From: Nocardia paucivorans NBRC 100373
Lineage (GTDB): Bacteria; Actinomycetota; Actinomycetes; Mycobacteriales; Mycobacteriaceae
Direction of reading: 5' to 3'
Length of the DNA stretch: 64,000 bases
Assembly (NCBI RefSeq): GCF_000308675.1
Contig: NZ_BAGE01000044.1
Location: 62,001 to 126,000 of the forward strand
Shown here: in pieces, positions 1 to 10,436 of the stretch
Numbering within the stretch: the stretch's first letter is position 1
How the letters are laid out: every line of letters begins with the position of its first letter
Program-made: the position numbers and the translations under genes
Notes under the pieces: generated by a model
The model's database searches: none
What the model was told of the DNA's origin: nothing
What the model saw: only the letters and a program-made list of their open reading frames with translations

Positions 1-748
1 GGACCAGATAGTCCCCGGAGGTGTCGGGCCCCCACCCGCCCTTGTACTCCGCCTTGTCGAACTCCGCCCCCAGACCCCACTGTTGACTCGAGGCGACCTC
101 GTCCATCAGGTCGACCACCACCTTCGAACCGGACAGGCACGGTAATCGGGAAGCGAAGAGCACCTGATCGGCCAACGCCCACTCGGCCTGACCGAAAGCC
201 GAGTAGTCGGTGCGGGCGCGTTTGGCCGGTACCGTGGTCACGGTGTCCCCTGCTTCCCGGAGCACATCCTGCACCGCGGCGGCGGCCTGTTGGGGAGTTC
301 CCAACGAGTCCCACAGCGCGTCGGCGGCGGAATTGTCCGAGGCGGTGATGGCCGCCGAGACGGAATAGTTCGTCTTGCCCGAGTTCTTGCGCACGGCTGC
401 GATCGCCAACGGAACCTTCATGGTCGACCAGGCCGGACCGGTGGTCCAATTGCCGAGAACCACCGGCCGGTCACCGCCGACCGGCATGATCGCCAACCCG
501 ATCTGCCCCTCCTGGGCGGCCTGGAGGTCGGCGAATCCGGCGGCCAACGTACCCGGTACGGTGACCGACATGTCCTCGGCACCGTCCGCCGCGTAGGTCA
601 CGTGTGTGCGGGACTGTTCCGGGGCGGGGGCGGTGGGTTCGGCAGCGCAACCGGCGAGTGCGGTGAAAGCCGTACAGGCGGACGCAACGAGCCACCGGCG
701 AGCCAAGGGTACGTCCCGGTGGTTCTGGGTATATACATCTCGGCGCAT
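1..748 (-). CDS. Penicillin-binding-fold lipoprotein (beta-lactamase-like), 3' end outside window
   Basis: Read from 748 leftwards, the frame stays open to the window edge. The N-terminus has arginines, a hydrophobic stretch and a lipobox ending LAGC, so it is a predicted lipoprotein on the outer face of the membrane. About 70 residues after the lipobox come STMK (SxxK, nucleophile Ser and Lys) and then SDN, in the order of serine beta-lactamases and low-mass penicillin-binding proteins. A later KGGWG sits where K-S/T-G is expected, but the middle Ser/Thr is Gly. SxxK and SDN are only about 30 residues apart, and no ExxLN (Glu166) motif is visible, so a typical class A beta-lactamase is unlikely. 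The ATG at 748 has a weak GAGAG upstream; TTG at 706 is an alternative start. Substrate unknown. Confidence 0.75.
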   Translation of the reverse strand, partial: MRRDVYTQNHRDVPLARRWLVASACTAFTALAGCAAEPTAPAPEQSRTHVTYAADGAEDMSVTVPGTLAAGFADLQAAQEGQIGLAIMPVGGDRPVVLGNWTTGPAWSTMKVPLAIAAVRKNSGKTNYSVSAAITASDNSAADALWDSLGTPQQAAAAVQDVLREAGDTVTTVPAKRARTDYSAFGQAEWALADQVLFASRLPCLSGSKVVVDLMDEVASSQQWGLGAEFDKAEYKGGWGPDTSGDYLV

Positions 749-875
749 CGTGGTACGGACTCTCACTATTCCCGATATCGGCAGTACGGTCGAGAAACCT
801 ACTCCATCCTGGCGCTTTCCGCGTCTTTACGTGGAGGTTGGACGGTGGAAACACCGGTACGCGGTGGCCCTGAGC

Positions 876-2825
876 TCAGTAGACGTAGACCACCGCGTTC
901 TCTCCGCCACTACAGGTGACCAGCCCTTTTTCCGCGGTGCAGGTCATGGTGTAGCTGCGGCCGGTCACGGGACTGGTGGCCGTCACAGTGACCGATGTTC
1001 CGTCCGTGGCGCCGGCCCCGGCGCTCGCCAGATAGGCCTTGCGGACCTCCTCTGCGAAACCGCAACTGGTGACCGAGGTACCGGTTGCCGACCGGTCGAG
1101 GCCCCGCGTGTCGGACCGGCTCCGTGTATCGGACCCGGTCCGCGGGCAGGGCTGCGCACCCGCCGGTAGGGCGGCCGGGGTCGTGGTGGTGGAAGAGGTG
1201 GGGGTCGTGGACCGCGGGGCGATGCTCGTCGAGGGTGCGGTGGACGGCCCGGTGGGTGCCGCGGAACGAACGGCGACACCGGCCGGTGCAGCGGACGGTT
1301 CCGTGGAACCCAGCAGCTGGAAACCGAGCACCGCCACGATCGCGACCACCGCGACCACCATGATCCCGACCAGGATGGGTACGGCGACGCCGTGATCGGG
1401 CCGCGGCTCGGGAGGTTCGGATCGGACGCGCCGCCCGCGGAGCGCGGACCTCGAGCGCGTGGGAGAACCGTCGGTCGGCGGGCCGAGAAGCTGCCCGGGG
1501 GCAGGCGTATCGGGCGCGGAAAGACCCGAGCCCTCCCGACCGCTCGCCGGATGAGGGGGTGCCAGGTTCGGGGTGGGGGATGCGGGGAAGCCCCCGGTCG
1601 TCGGACCGAGCGGATACCCGGTTCCGTGGACTCGGGTGGGGTCGTCGGGCGGATACGGCGCGAGCGCCGGGTCACCATCGGAGAGCGCAGCCGGGTGCAC
1701 CTGCTCGTCCCGGTACAGGTGGGCGTCCGGGAACGGGCGTACGGGAGCGCCCGCTGTCCGGGGATCCGGCTCGGCGGGCGGTAGTGGCACGAGCTGGGTG
1801 TCGGAGGGTCGGATCTCGGTGGGGTCACTCGGGATGATGGCGGGCAGGACCCGTTCGGCGGATTCCGCCGATCCGTCCCCGGCACCGTCCGGCATCTTGA
1901 TCACCAGGGTGGGGAAACCGCCCGTCGTGGGCGCGCCCGCAACACCTGTCGGGCGGGCGGACGGACCCGTCGGCCGAGCGGACGCCGCCCGCGGACCGGT
2001 CAGCGCGACCCGCGCGGCGCGGGCCAGCGCCCCGGCCGTGGCGTATCGGTCCTCCGGATTCTTGGCCATGCCCTGGGCGATCACCTCGTCGAACGCGGCC
2101 GGTATTCCGGTGCGCTGGGTACTGGGCCGCGGGGGTGGTTCGGACAGATGGGCGCGAATGAGCACACTGGTGCCGGTCGGCGGAAACGGCGGCGCACCGG
2201 TGAGACATTCGTACAGGACACAGGTCAGGGAGTAGATATCGGCCCGCGCGGTGAGCGGTCCGGTGTCGAAACACTCGGGTGCCATATAGGTGTAGGTGGC
2301 CGGGGTGATGCCCACCTGGGTGACGGCGCTGTCGCTCGCGACGTGCGCGGTACCGAAATCGGCGAGGTAGGCGAAATCGACATCGGTGACCAGGATGTCG
2401 GCCGGCTCGACATCGCGGTGTACGAGCCCGACGGTATGCGCGGCATCCAACGCGGCCGCGACCTGTTCGACGATACCGACGGCGCGGATCGGGGACAGCG
2501 CACCTCGTTCCCGCAGCAGGGTGCGCAGATCGAAACCACGGACCAGGCGCGTGTCGAGGAAAAGCCGACCCTCCAGCTCACCCCAATCGTGGACCGGGAC
2601 GATATGCGGTTCGGTCAGCCGGGCCACCAGCTGCGCTTCTCGCCGAAACCGGGTCCGGTACTCCGGATCCCGCGCGAGCTCCTCGGCCAGCAGCTTGAGC
2701 GCGACGACCCGATCCTTGTCGGTGTCGTACGCCTCGTAGACCTCCCCCATGCCCCCACCACCCAACAGTGACCGCAACTCGTACGGCCCGAACCGACCTC
2801 CGACCTCGGCCCCAGGTGCTTGCAC
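876..2825 (-). CDS. Transmembrane Ser/Thr protein kinase with altered catalytic loop
   Basis: A 649-residue PknB-type receptor kinase. The glycine loop GGGGMG (22-27), VALK lysine (44), HRD (136-138), DFG (156-158) and MAPE (181-184) are present. The catalytic loop reads HRDVEPADIL, not HRDVKPANIL, so the conserved Lys and the Mg-binding Asn are Glu140 and Asp143. Activity may therefore be weak, use altered metal binding, or be lost. A Pro/Thr-rich linker of about 200 residues leads to one membrane helix (about 480-505) and an extracellular domain of about 140 residues with four cysteines, probably disulfide-bonded. The family transduces envelope signals by phosphorylating cytoplasmic proteins. 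It lies 48 bases downstream of a NarL response regulator on the same strand. Confidence 0.9.
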   Translation of the reverse strand: MQAPGAEVGGRFGPYELRSLLGGGGMGEVYEAYDTDKDRVVALKLLAEELARDPEYRTRFRREAQLVARLTEPHIVPVHDWGELEGRLFLDTRLVRGFDLRTLLRERGALSPIRAVGIVEQVAAALDAAHTVGLVHRDVEPADILVTDVDFAYLADFGTAHVASDSAVTQVGITPATYTYMAPECFDTGPLTARADIYSLTCVLYECLTGAPPFPPTGTSVLIRAHLSEPPPRPSTQRTGIPAAFDEVIAQGMAKNPEDRYATAGALARAARVALTGPRAASARPTGPSARPTGVAGAPTTGGFPTLVIKMPDGAGDGSAESAERVLPAIIPSDPTEIRPSDTQLVPLPPAEPDPRTAGAPVRPFPDAHLYRDEQVHPAALSDGDPALAPYPPDDPTRVHGTGYPLGPTTGGFPASPTPNLAPPHPASGREGSGLSAPDTPAPGQLLGPPTDGSPTRSRSALRGRRVRSEPPEPRPDHGVAVPILVGIMVVAVVAIVAVLGFQLLGSTEPSAAPAGVAVRSAAPTGPSTAPSTSIAPRSTTPTSSTTTTPAALPAGAQPCPRTGSDTRSRSDTRGLDRSATGTSVTSCGFAEEVRKAYLASAGAGATDGTSVTVTATSPVTGRSYTMTCTAEKGLVTCSGGENAVVYVY

Positions 2826-2873
2826 CCGTCCTCCTCCGCATTCCGGGCGGACGGCGTCCGACCGTGTTGCCCG

Positions 2874-3569
2874 TCAGACAGGAGATTGTCCGGGGGAAAC
2901 CACCCCGTGGTCAAACGCGAAGACGATGGCCGCCGCGCGGTCGCGTAAACCCAGTTTGCCGAAGATATGCCCGATATGACTTTTCACGGTGACTTCGGAA
3001 ATTCCGAGAGCGTGGGCTATTTCACTGTTGGCGTGGCCGCGACCGATCAGCCCGAGCACCTCGAGTTCGCGGGCGGTCAACTCCGTGAGCCCGCTACCGG
3101 CCACCGGCGCGGCGGGTCGCGTGGTGCGATAGGCGGCCAGAACCCGTCCGGTGACCGCCGGGTCGAGCCACGCACCGCCGGCGGCCACGGTGCGCACCGC
3201 CCGAATGAGATCCTCGGCCGGGGAATCCTTGAGAATGAAACCCGCGGCACCTGCGCGCAACGCACCGGACAGCAGCCGGTCGTCGTCGAAAGTGGTGAGC
3301 ACCAGAACAGGCGGCCGATCGGCCCGAGCCCGCAGCAGTCGGGTCGCCTCGATACCGCCGACCCGTTTCATCCGCAGATCCATGAGCACCACATCGGGCG
3401 GGTTCGCCGCGACCGTCGCCAACACCTCGTCGCCATCGGCACATTCGTCGACGCGAAATCCATCCCGGCGGCGCAGGATCCGCCGCAATCCGCCGCGCAC
3501 CAATTCCTGGTCGTCGACGACCAGGACATCGATCACTTCGTCGGGGGTGTCGGTATTCGACCCGGTCAT
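2874..3569 (-). CDS. NarL/LuxR-family response regulator
   Basis: A 231-residue response regulator: receiver domain at 14-125 with acidic pocket DD (19-20), phospho-acceptor Asp64 (LMDLRM) and Lys114 (ILKDS), then a LuxR-type helix-turn-helix at about 165-225 (LTARELEVLGLIGRG...TVKSHIGHIFGKLGLRDR). Its ATG overlaps the stop of the upstream sensor kinase as ATGA, once that kinase's frame is corrected, so the two are translationally coupled. The target promoters are unknown; regulators of this type often sense envelope stress. Confidence 0.95.
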   Translation of the reverse strand: MTGSNTDTPDEVIDVLVVDDQELVRGGLRRILRRRDGFRVDECADGDEVLATVAANPPDVVLMDLRMKRVGGIEATRLLRARADRPPVLVLTTFDDDRLLSGALRAGAAGFILKDSPAEDLIRAVRTVAAGGAWLDPAVTGRVLAAYRTTRPAAPVAGSGLTELTARELEVLGLIGRGHANSEIAHALGISEVTVKSHIGHIFGKLGLRDRAAAIVFAFDHGVVSPGQSPV

Positions 3570-4905
3570 CGCGGCTCCTGTCGATTCATGTCATCGGAAT
3601 CGAAATCGGGGTGCGCCGAGGCGGATGTCCCGCTCGACCACGGACAGCGCGATCGACCGTTCTGCCCCGACGCCATGGCCGGGGTGAGGGGGAACTCCGC
3701 GTGCACCGTCCATCCGCCATCGTCCGGCCCGGCCCGCAGTCGGCCGCCGAATAGTTCGGTACGTTCCCGCATACCGGCGATACCCATACCGCTGCCCCCG
3801 CGGGCCGGGCGGCGGGGACCGTATTGCGCACCCGCACCGATACCGACTCGGCGCCGACGGCCAACCGGAAATCGGCCTCGGCGCCGGGCGCGTGCTTGGC
3901 GATATTGGCCAGTGATTCCTGGCCGATGCGGTACAGCGCCAGGCCGAGGGCCGCCGATACCGCTCCCAGATCACCGGTGATCCGGCGCCGCACGGTGAGC
4001 CCGGCGTGGACGAATTCGTCGATCAACGCGTCTATATCCCCGGCACCGGGCTCGGCTCCCCGCATCGACGGCCGGGTGTCGAGCAGACCGACGGTGCGCC
4101 GAATATCGGCCATGGCCTGTCGGCCGAGCCGTTCGGCGTCGGTGAGCGCGTCCACCGCCTCGTCCACATCACGGTCGGTGACGAGCGCGTGTCCGGCCGC
4201 GGTGAGATGCAGCAGGGTGATGCTCAGCGAATGTGCGATGACATCGTGGACCTCGCGGGCGATACGGCCGCGTTCCTCCACGGCGGCCCGGGCGGCCCGG
4301 GCGTTTTGATACTCGCGTTCCTGGTAGAGAAACCGGCGCCGGTTCTGCAGCATGACACCGACCAGCCACCCGAACAGCACCCCCGTCACATACATCGGCA
4401 CGCCGGCGCGCAATCGGGTGTCGTCCCACAACAGCGCGCCCAACTCGGCGAAGGCGATCAATTCGGCCACCGCGACCAGGACCCACACCACACTCATTCG
4501 TTTCGGCGCGATGGCGGCGATCTCCCCGATCGCCACGGTCAGGACGAATGGCGCGAAATCGGAGCCCACCGGCTGCACGAAGAACAGGGCGGCGGCCGCC
4601 ACGGCGGACAGGCCCAGTTGCAGCGGCGAAGGCACCACGCCGAAGTAGACGAACAAGGGGAACGAGAGGAACAGCAGCGCCAGTGCCACCAGGGGTAGGA
4701 GGGTGGGAAAGTACTCGTGCCGCTGGACGCAGGCCGCCACACCGACCACCAGATAGGCCATATCGGCGCCGACCACGATGCTCGGCGGATAGTCGAAGGG
4801 CAGTTCGGACAGAGGATGACGCACCCCGGGCAGGCGGATGCGGTGGGTCCACGAACGGAGTCGATTCCGGACGCCCCGACCGGCCCGCAAAGCCGCGCGT
4901 GTCAT
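3566..4905 (-). CDS. HisKA_3 sensor histidine kinase with an apparent 1-nt frameshift
   Basis: An integral-membrane kinase, several hydrophobic helices followed by the dimerisation/phospho-acceptor box EERGRIAREVHDVIAHS (His in EVHD) and an N-box QESLANIAKHAPGA. After RNTVPAARPAG the reading frame goes off into non-family sequence (AVWVSPVCGN) and stops at 3586. The missing G-box, GMGIAGMRERTELFGGRL, lies one frame over and ends at 3566, with its stop overlapping the response-regulator start. One additional G in the G5 run (C5 on the plus strand, 3795-3799) restores a normal kinase. This is either a real mutation that removes the ATP lid or a homopolymer sequencing error. Start chosen at ATG 4905 (MTRAALRAG); the frame is open upstream to 5010 without family resemblance. 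Confidence 0.85.
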
Positions 4906-5164
4906 CCGACCGGAGGGCTCCCCACGGGGGTTTCCCGGGACACGGGGTCGTGGGTTGTGACGCGGCTCGCAGACACAATCCCAGGTTGGCCGGCGACGGG
5001 ACGTGGGCACATCCTCCCGCGGCAGGTTCGGCTCTCCACCCCTGGTAGGACAGCGATCCTCGTCCCCGGCACGACGACAGCGCCGGCCCCGATCCCTACC
5101 GTGAAAACCATCGTCGTATCAATGCCCACCACATCAATGCCCACCCACATGAAAGGGCTCGGCC

Positions 5165-5470
5165 ATGTCCTGGGAAGACCAGCACCGACGCACCGATATC
5201 CTGCACACGATCCTGGATCGGGCGGCCGTCGATCCCCGTCGCCCCGACCTGTTCGACGGTATTCCCGATCTGGAGCGACTGTTCGACGATGCCGATGGAG
5301 TGGTTGCGGCGCTGCGATATCGGTGGAAGATTCATCTCGACGCCAAGCTGGAGATGGCGGCCGAAAACGGCCGGACCGCCGCCGATGCGTATCTCGAGTT
5401 AGCGGCCGAACAGCCCGTGCTCCGCGCGGTGCTCGATGCCCGAACGGCGCCGCGGGTTCTCGTGGCATGA
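5165..5470 (+). CDS. Conserved-looking 101-aa protein of unknown function
   Basis: A 101-residue, probably soluble, mostly helical and acidic protein (DLFDGIPDLERLFDDADGVV). No signal peptide, membrane helix or motif that I recognise. An AAAGGG ribosome-binding site lies 8 bases before the ATG. It is 82 bases upstream of the ABC ATPase on the same strand and may be co-transcribed with it. It is divergent from the histidine kinase gene. I cannot assign a function. Confidence 0.7.
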   Translation: MSWEDQHRRTDILHTILDRAAVDPRRPDLFDGIPDLERLFDDADGVVAALRYRWKIHLDAKLEMAAENGRTAADAYLELAAEQPVLRAVLDARTAPRVLVA

Positions 5471-5552
5471 GGTAGCCCGGCCTCGGCCCGCCGACGGGTG
5501 GGAGAACCCACGGACGCCCGAACGACCATCCACGGAAGGGACGGGGGATGCA

Positions 5553-6278
<726 letters not shown>

Positions 6279-6302
6279 TCCGACCGCCACATCCACACCG
6301 CG

Positions 6303-8228
6303 TTACAGTGGCGCGTCGTCCCACCATCGCATTATGGCGATATCGGGTGACAACGGCGCGGAATCGGGGTCCTCTTCTCCCGAATAGCTCACATAGAGCA
6401 GGCAATTCGACCGGTTCGGATCGGATTCGAAACTGACGACCAGCATGGTGGTGTAGCTGCGGCCGGGCGGACCGGGCCGACTCCAGGTGTGGGTCGTGTA
6501 GAGCGCGCCGCTCTTCGAACCGACCGTACTCTCGTGCGGCGGCAGTTCCTCGACCACGGCGCGCGCGTCGGCGGCGCTGTCGTAGGTGATGATCCGGTAG
6601 CTCATATGCCTTTGGTCCTCATCGTGCCTACGACACCCCCACAGCACCTCCCAGGGGGCGGTCTCCAATACGTCGGCGAGGTCCTCGACGGGGTCGCCGG
6701 GTTCGTACCGAAAACAGGACGACTTCTGATACCCCTGTCCCGCGGGGCTCGTTCCCTGCGGTAGCAGGGTCGGGAACAATGTGCGGGTCCGCTCCCCCGG
6801 ATCCGCCGCCTGCGGTGACGGTGGATCGGTCTGCAGGGTCGAGATCTCACCGCCTTCCGGACCCGCGGCCGCATCCGTACCGTCCCCATCGGTCCGCCCG
6901 ATCACGAACAGCACCCCGGCCACCATCAGCGCGGCGACGAGGATGGGTACCAGTACCAGCGCGGCGATCAGCGGCGCACGAGTGCCCCGTTTCGGGGGTG
7001 CGGGATGGATACCGGGCCGATTCCTACCGTGTCCACCGGGCGGGGCGCTGTACCCGGTCACCACCGGGCCGACCGGATGCGGGGGGTATCCGACGGCCGA
7101 GACCTGTCCGTTCTCCCCAGCCGCGGGCCGGTCGATGGAAACACCCGCGACGGTGGGTCCATCCGCTTCGGCCCCCCGCCCCGGCTGCGAGACGCCGTCT
7201 CCCGCACACACCGCGACATCCGCTGCCGGGGGCGCCGCGACCTGCGGCGACACTCCGGCTCCGGGATGAGGTGAAATACCGGCGACGGGCTGTCCGGCGG
7301 GCGCCCCCGGCGCACCCGCAGCGGGCGGGACGCCGGGGGCGCCCGGATATCCGGAGCTCACGGTCCCCGTCGCCGCGTAATCCGGGGACGCCACCGGTGT
7401 GTTCAACGCCCGGCGGGCGGCGGCGGCGAATTCGGCGCAGTGGGCGAATCGTTGGGCGGGATGTTTGGCCATGGCGCGGGCCAACACGGCATCCAGACCC
7501 GTGGGCAGACCGGGGCGTTTCACGGCCAGCGGCGGTGGGGCGAGCTGCAGGTTGCCGTGGATGATGTCGGCGGGGTTCGGCGAATCGAACGGCGCCATCC
7601 CGGTGAGCAACCAGTACAACGCACAGGCCAGCGAATACTGGTCCGAGCGCGGATCCAGTTCGCCTCCGGTCATCTGCTCCGGTGAGGCGAAGGCCAGCGT
7701 CGCGGTGAACATCCCGGTCTGGGTGAGACGGGTGGTTTCCGCGCGCAGGCGGGCCAGTCCGAAGTCGGTGAGGAACACCCGCTCGCCCTGACCGTCCTTG
7801 GCGCGAGCGAGCAGAATATTGGCCGGTTTGACATCGCGGTGCAGAACCCCCATGCCATGCGCGTAGTCCAGCGCCTCGGCGACCCCCTCGATGATCTGCA
7901 CCGCCTTCTCCGGCGGCAGTGTCAGCGGATTGACCGTTCCCGCGTCCGCGCCGTCGATGTACTGCATGCACATCCACAGCTGGTCGCCCTCGATGCCACG
8001 GTCGTATACGGCGACGATCCCGGGATGGTCCAGGCGCGCGGCCAGATCGGCTTCGCGTTCGAACCGGGTGCGTATCGCGGCATCGGCGAACAGTTCACGG
8101 TTCAACAGTTTGAGGGCGGTCGGTTTGCCCAGGCGAGGATGACGGGCCAGATACACCGAGCCCATACCGCCCTGCCCGAGCAGTCGCTCGATGGCGAACC
8201 CGGCGAATACGTCACCGCTGTTCAGCAA
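6303..8228 (-). CDS. Transmembrane Ser/Thr protein kinase (PknB-like)
   Basis: A 641-residue kinase with all catalytic elements intact: GQGGMG (18-23), ALK lysine (40), HRDVKPAN (130-137), DFG (155-157), SPE (182-184), and an activation loop with several Thr (TTRLTQTGMFTATLAF). A Pro/Gly/Ala-rich linker follows (about 275-415), then one membrane helix at about 421-443 and an extracellular domain of about 198 residues with three cysteines. It ends 25 bases from the convergent ABC ATPase gene. Unlike the kinase at 876-2825 it should be active. It lies downstream of a NarL-type two-component system on the same strand, separated by 116 bases. Confidence 0.95.
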   Translation of the reverse strand: MLNSGDVFAGFAIERLLGQGGMGSVYLARHPRLGKPTALKLLNRELFADAAIRTRFEREADLAARLDHPGIVAVYDRGIEGDQLWMCMQYIDGADAGTVNPLTLPPEKAVQIIEGVAEALDYAHGMGVLHRDVKPANILLARAKDGQGERVFLTDFGLARLRAETTRLTQTGMFTATLAFASPEQMTGGELDPRSDQYSLACALYWLLTGMAPFDSPNPADIIHGNLQLAPPPLAVKRPGLPTGLDAVLARAMAKHPAQRFAHCAEFAAAARRALNTPVASPDYAATGTVSSGYPGAPGVPPAAGAPGAPAGQPVAGISPHPGAGVSPQVAAPPAADVAVCAGDGVSQPGRGAEADGPTVAGVSIDRPAAGENGQVSAVGYPPHPVGPVVTGYSAPPGGHGRNRPGIHPAPPKRGTRAPLIAALVLVPILVAALMVAGVLFVIGRTDGDGTDAAAGPEGGEISTLQTDPPSPQAADPGERTRTLFPTLLPQGTSPAGQGYQKSSCFRYEPGDPVEDLADVLETAPWEVLWGCRRHDEDQRHMSYRIITYDSAADARAVVEELPPHESTVGSKSGALYTTHTWSRPGPPGRSYTTMLVVSFESDPNRSNCLLYVSYSGEEDPDSAPLSPDIAIMRWWDDAPL

Positions 8229-8344
8229 CTACAACCCCCTTCGGGAAACAGACGGCTCCGTGAGCCTACCGGGCACCGGGAGCACGTTCACCATTCCGCG
8301 GCACATATCCGTCACCGTCGGCCCGGAACGACTCCGCCGACGAA

Positions 8345-9007
8345 TCAACCGGGGGTGACCAGGCCGGACTCATAGGCCAACACCACCGCTTGGGCCCGAT
8401 CGCGCAACCGGAGTTTCGTGAACACCTTGGAGACATGGGTTTTCACCGTCTGCTCGGCGACATACAGCGCCGCGGCGATCTCGGCGTTGGACATTCCCTT
8501 GGCGATCAGCTCGAGCACCTCCCGTTCCCGCGGCGTCAAGGTGGCCAGCTCGGCCGGGGGCCTTCGGCGCACCGTACGTCGACGCACCACATCGGCGATG
8601 AGGCGCTGGGTCACCGTCGGCGCCAACAGCGCCTGCCCCTCCGCCACCACCCGGACCGCGCGAATCAGCTCCTCCGCCGGCGCGTCCTTGAGCAGAAATC
8701 CACTCGCCCCCATGCCGAGCGCCTCGTACACGTAGTCGTCGATATCGAAGGTGGTCAGCATCAATACCCGCACCGGCGGGTCGAAGTCGGACCCGAGAAT
8801 GACCCGCGCCGCGTCCAGCCCGTTCATCTCCGGCATACGCACATCCATGAGCACGACATCCGGTCGCAGTCGACGCGCCTCGGCCACGGCGGCCCGACCG
8901 TCGGCCGCGTCGCCGACCACACTGATATCGGGTTGCGCAGAGAGCAGAGCACCGAACCCCTGGCGCACCATCGCCTGATCGTCGGCAATCAACACGGTTA
9001 TCGCCAC
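8345..9007 (-). CDS. NarL/LuxR-family response regulator
   Basis: A 220-residue regulator with receiver acidic pair DD (9-10), phospho-acceptor Asp55 (LMDVRM), Lys107 (FLLKDAP), and a C-terminal LuxR helix-turn-helix (LTPREREVLELIAKGMSNAEIAAALYVAEQTVKTHVSKVFTKLRLRDR split over about 155-205). It lies 49 bases downstream of the sensor kinase at 9057-10271 and is almost certainly its partner. It is the second such pair within 8 kb; the two regulators are clearly different proteins. Confidence 0.95.
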   Translation of the reverse strand: MAITVLIADDQAMVRQGFGALLSAQPDISVVGDAADGRAAVAEARRLRPDVVLMDVRMPEMNGLDAARVILGSDFDPPVRVLMLTTFDIDDYVYEALGMGASGFLLKDAPAEELIRAVRVVAEGQALLAPTVTQRLIADVVRRRTVRRRPPAELATLTPREREVLELIAKGMSNAEIAAALYVAEQTVKTHVSKVFTKLRLRDRAQAVVLAYESGLVTPG

Positions 9008-9056
9008 GGACCCACCCTAATTCGTGATCATGCGCACGGGGATGTCATCGGATCGG

Positions 9057-10271
9057 TCACGGATGGACCGACGGCACCCGGGCTCGCACCTCGAATCCGC
9101 CGTCGGCGCACGGCCCGGCCGTGATATCGCCGCCGACCGCGCGGGCGCGGGCCCGCATACCCGGCAGTCCGTGTCCCCCGACGCCGCTCGCCGGCACGGG
9201 CGTGACCGGGGCGTCGTTGACGATCACCAGTTCGATCTCGCGATCGCAGACGATCCGGGCCCGTACCGCCGCGCCGGGTGCATGCCGGGCGGCGTTCGAC
9301 AGCGCTTCCTGCGCAATCCGATACAGCGCGAGGCCCACCGCATCGGATACGGCCGCGAGTTCACCGTCGACCGTCCAGGTGATCGCCATCCCGGCCCGCT
9401 CGGCGCCGGTGAACAACGAGATCACCTCGGTCGCGGTGGGCGCGGGTGTCCGCTCGGCGACCTGTCCGTCACTGCGCAGCACGCCGAGCAGACCACGCAC
9501 CTCGTTCAACGCTTCCCGAGCATTGGCGCCGATGGACTCGAATTCCGCCCGCACCTGCGGGGTGACCCCCTCGATCCGATATGCCGCGGTCTGTGCCTGC
9601 ACCACAGTCAGCGACATCCGATGGGCCACCACATCGTGCAGGTCACGTGCAATCCGCGCCTTCTCCTCGAGCACGGCGCGCCGGGCCCGCTCCAATTCGG
9701 TGGCCTCTTCCTGCCGAGCCAGCCGGCGGCGGGCGAGCACCACCCAACGCAGGAGCAATGCCGTGAGCACCACGCTGCCCAGGGACATCGGCCACATCCA
9801 TGGGGGACTGTCCGTGACGGGAGCCAGTTCTGCGGCCAGCAGCAGCGATGTGGCGCCCCACACCACTCCGATCATGGGCGGTGACATTCGCAGCGCAACC
9901 GCGAACAGCAGGAAGTTCAGGGCGACGATATGCACCACCTGGAAAGGGATCTCGTGATCGGGTCGGTTCGGCAGGAGCTGCGCGAAAATCAACGCCGATC
10001 CGGCCGAGATCGACCATCCGAGAGTGGGATTGGCCCGCAGCAGCAGTACCGGTAGCGCCGCGAAGGCAGCGATGAACGGTTGGACCGGCACGGGCACGGC
10101 ATGGGTGAGGTGCAGGGTGGGCCAGGCCACCGCGAACAGCACCGATGCCGACAGCACGACGGCCGCGTCGAGTAGATGCACCGCGCTGATTCGGGAAAGG
10201 CGGCTTCGGAGCGGGGCGGCACCGGGATCCTCGGCCCCGGTGGACGTATCGGTGGCGCTCGCGTCGGTCAT
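9057..10271 (-). CDS. HisKA_3 sensor histidine kinase
   Basis: A 404-residue kinase with about five N-terminal membrane helices (about 33-178) and little extracytoplasmic sequence, which suggests sensing within the membrane. The phospho-acceptor box EEKARIARDLHDVVAHRMS places His212. The N-box (QEALSNAARHAPGA) and G-box (GVGGHGLPGMRARARAVGG) are intact. This is a full-length member of the family, unlike the frameshifted kinase at 3566-4905. It forms a two-gene unit with the response regulator at 8345-9007. The start was taken at ATG 10271 (MTDASATD); the next gene is divergent. Confidence 0.95.
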   Translation of the reverse strand: MTDASATDTSTGAEDPGAAPLRSRLSRISAVHLLDAAVVLSASVLFAVAWPTLHLTHAVPVPVQPFIAAFAALPVLLLRANPTLGWSISAGSALIFAQLLPNRPDHEIPFQVVHIVALNFLLFAVALRMSPPMIGVVWGATSLLLAAELAPVTDSPPWMWPMSLGSVVLTALLLRWVVLARRRLARQEEATELERARRAVLEEKARIARDLHDVVAHRMSLTVVQAQTAAYRIEGVTPQVRAEFESIGANAREALNEVRGLLGVLRSDGQVAERTPAPTATEVISLFTGAERAGMAITWTVDGELAAVSDAVGLALYRIAQEALSNAARHAPGAAVRARIVCDREIELVIVNDAPVTPVPASGVGGHGLPGMRARARAVGGDITAGPCADGGFEVRARVPSVHP

Positions 10272-10436
10272 GGTCCGATGCTAGGAAACGACCGTTGGTC
10301 CGGCCTCATACCGACGAACGACTTCCACCCCCTACCGGAGAGCCACTACCTGCCGGGTCTGCTCTTCGGACGGTAGGCGGGAGGTCTCCGACGCGCGGTG
10401 CGACTCCCGCGGCACGGACCCCTAAGGTGGGCCATC

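Noticed and set aside
1..748. Calling the left-edge gene a class A beta-lactamase
   Set aside because: SxxK and SDN are present, but their spacing is too short, no Glu166 motif is seen and KTG is KGG.
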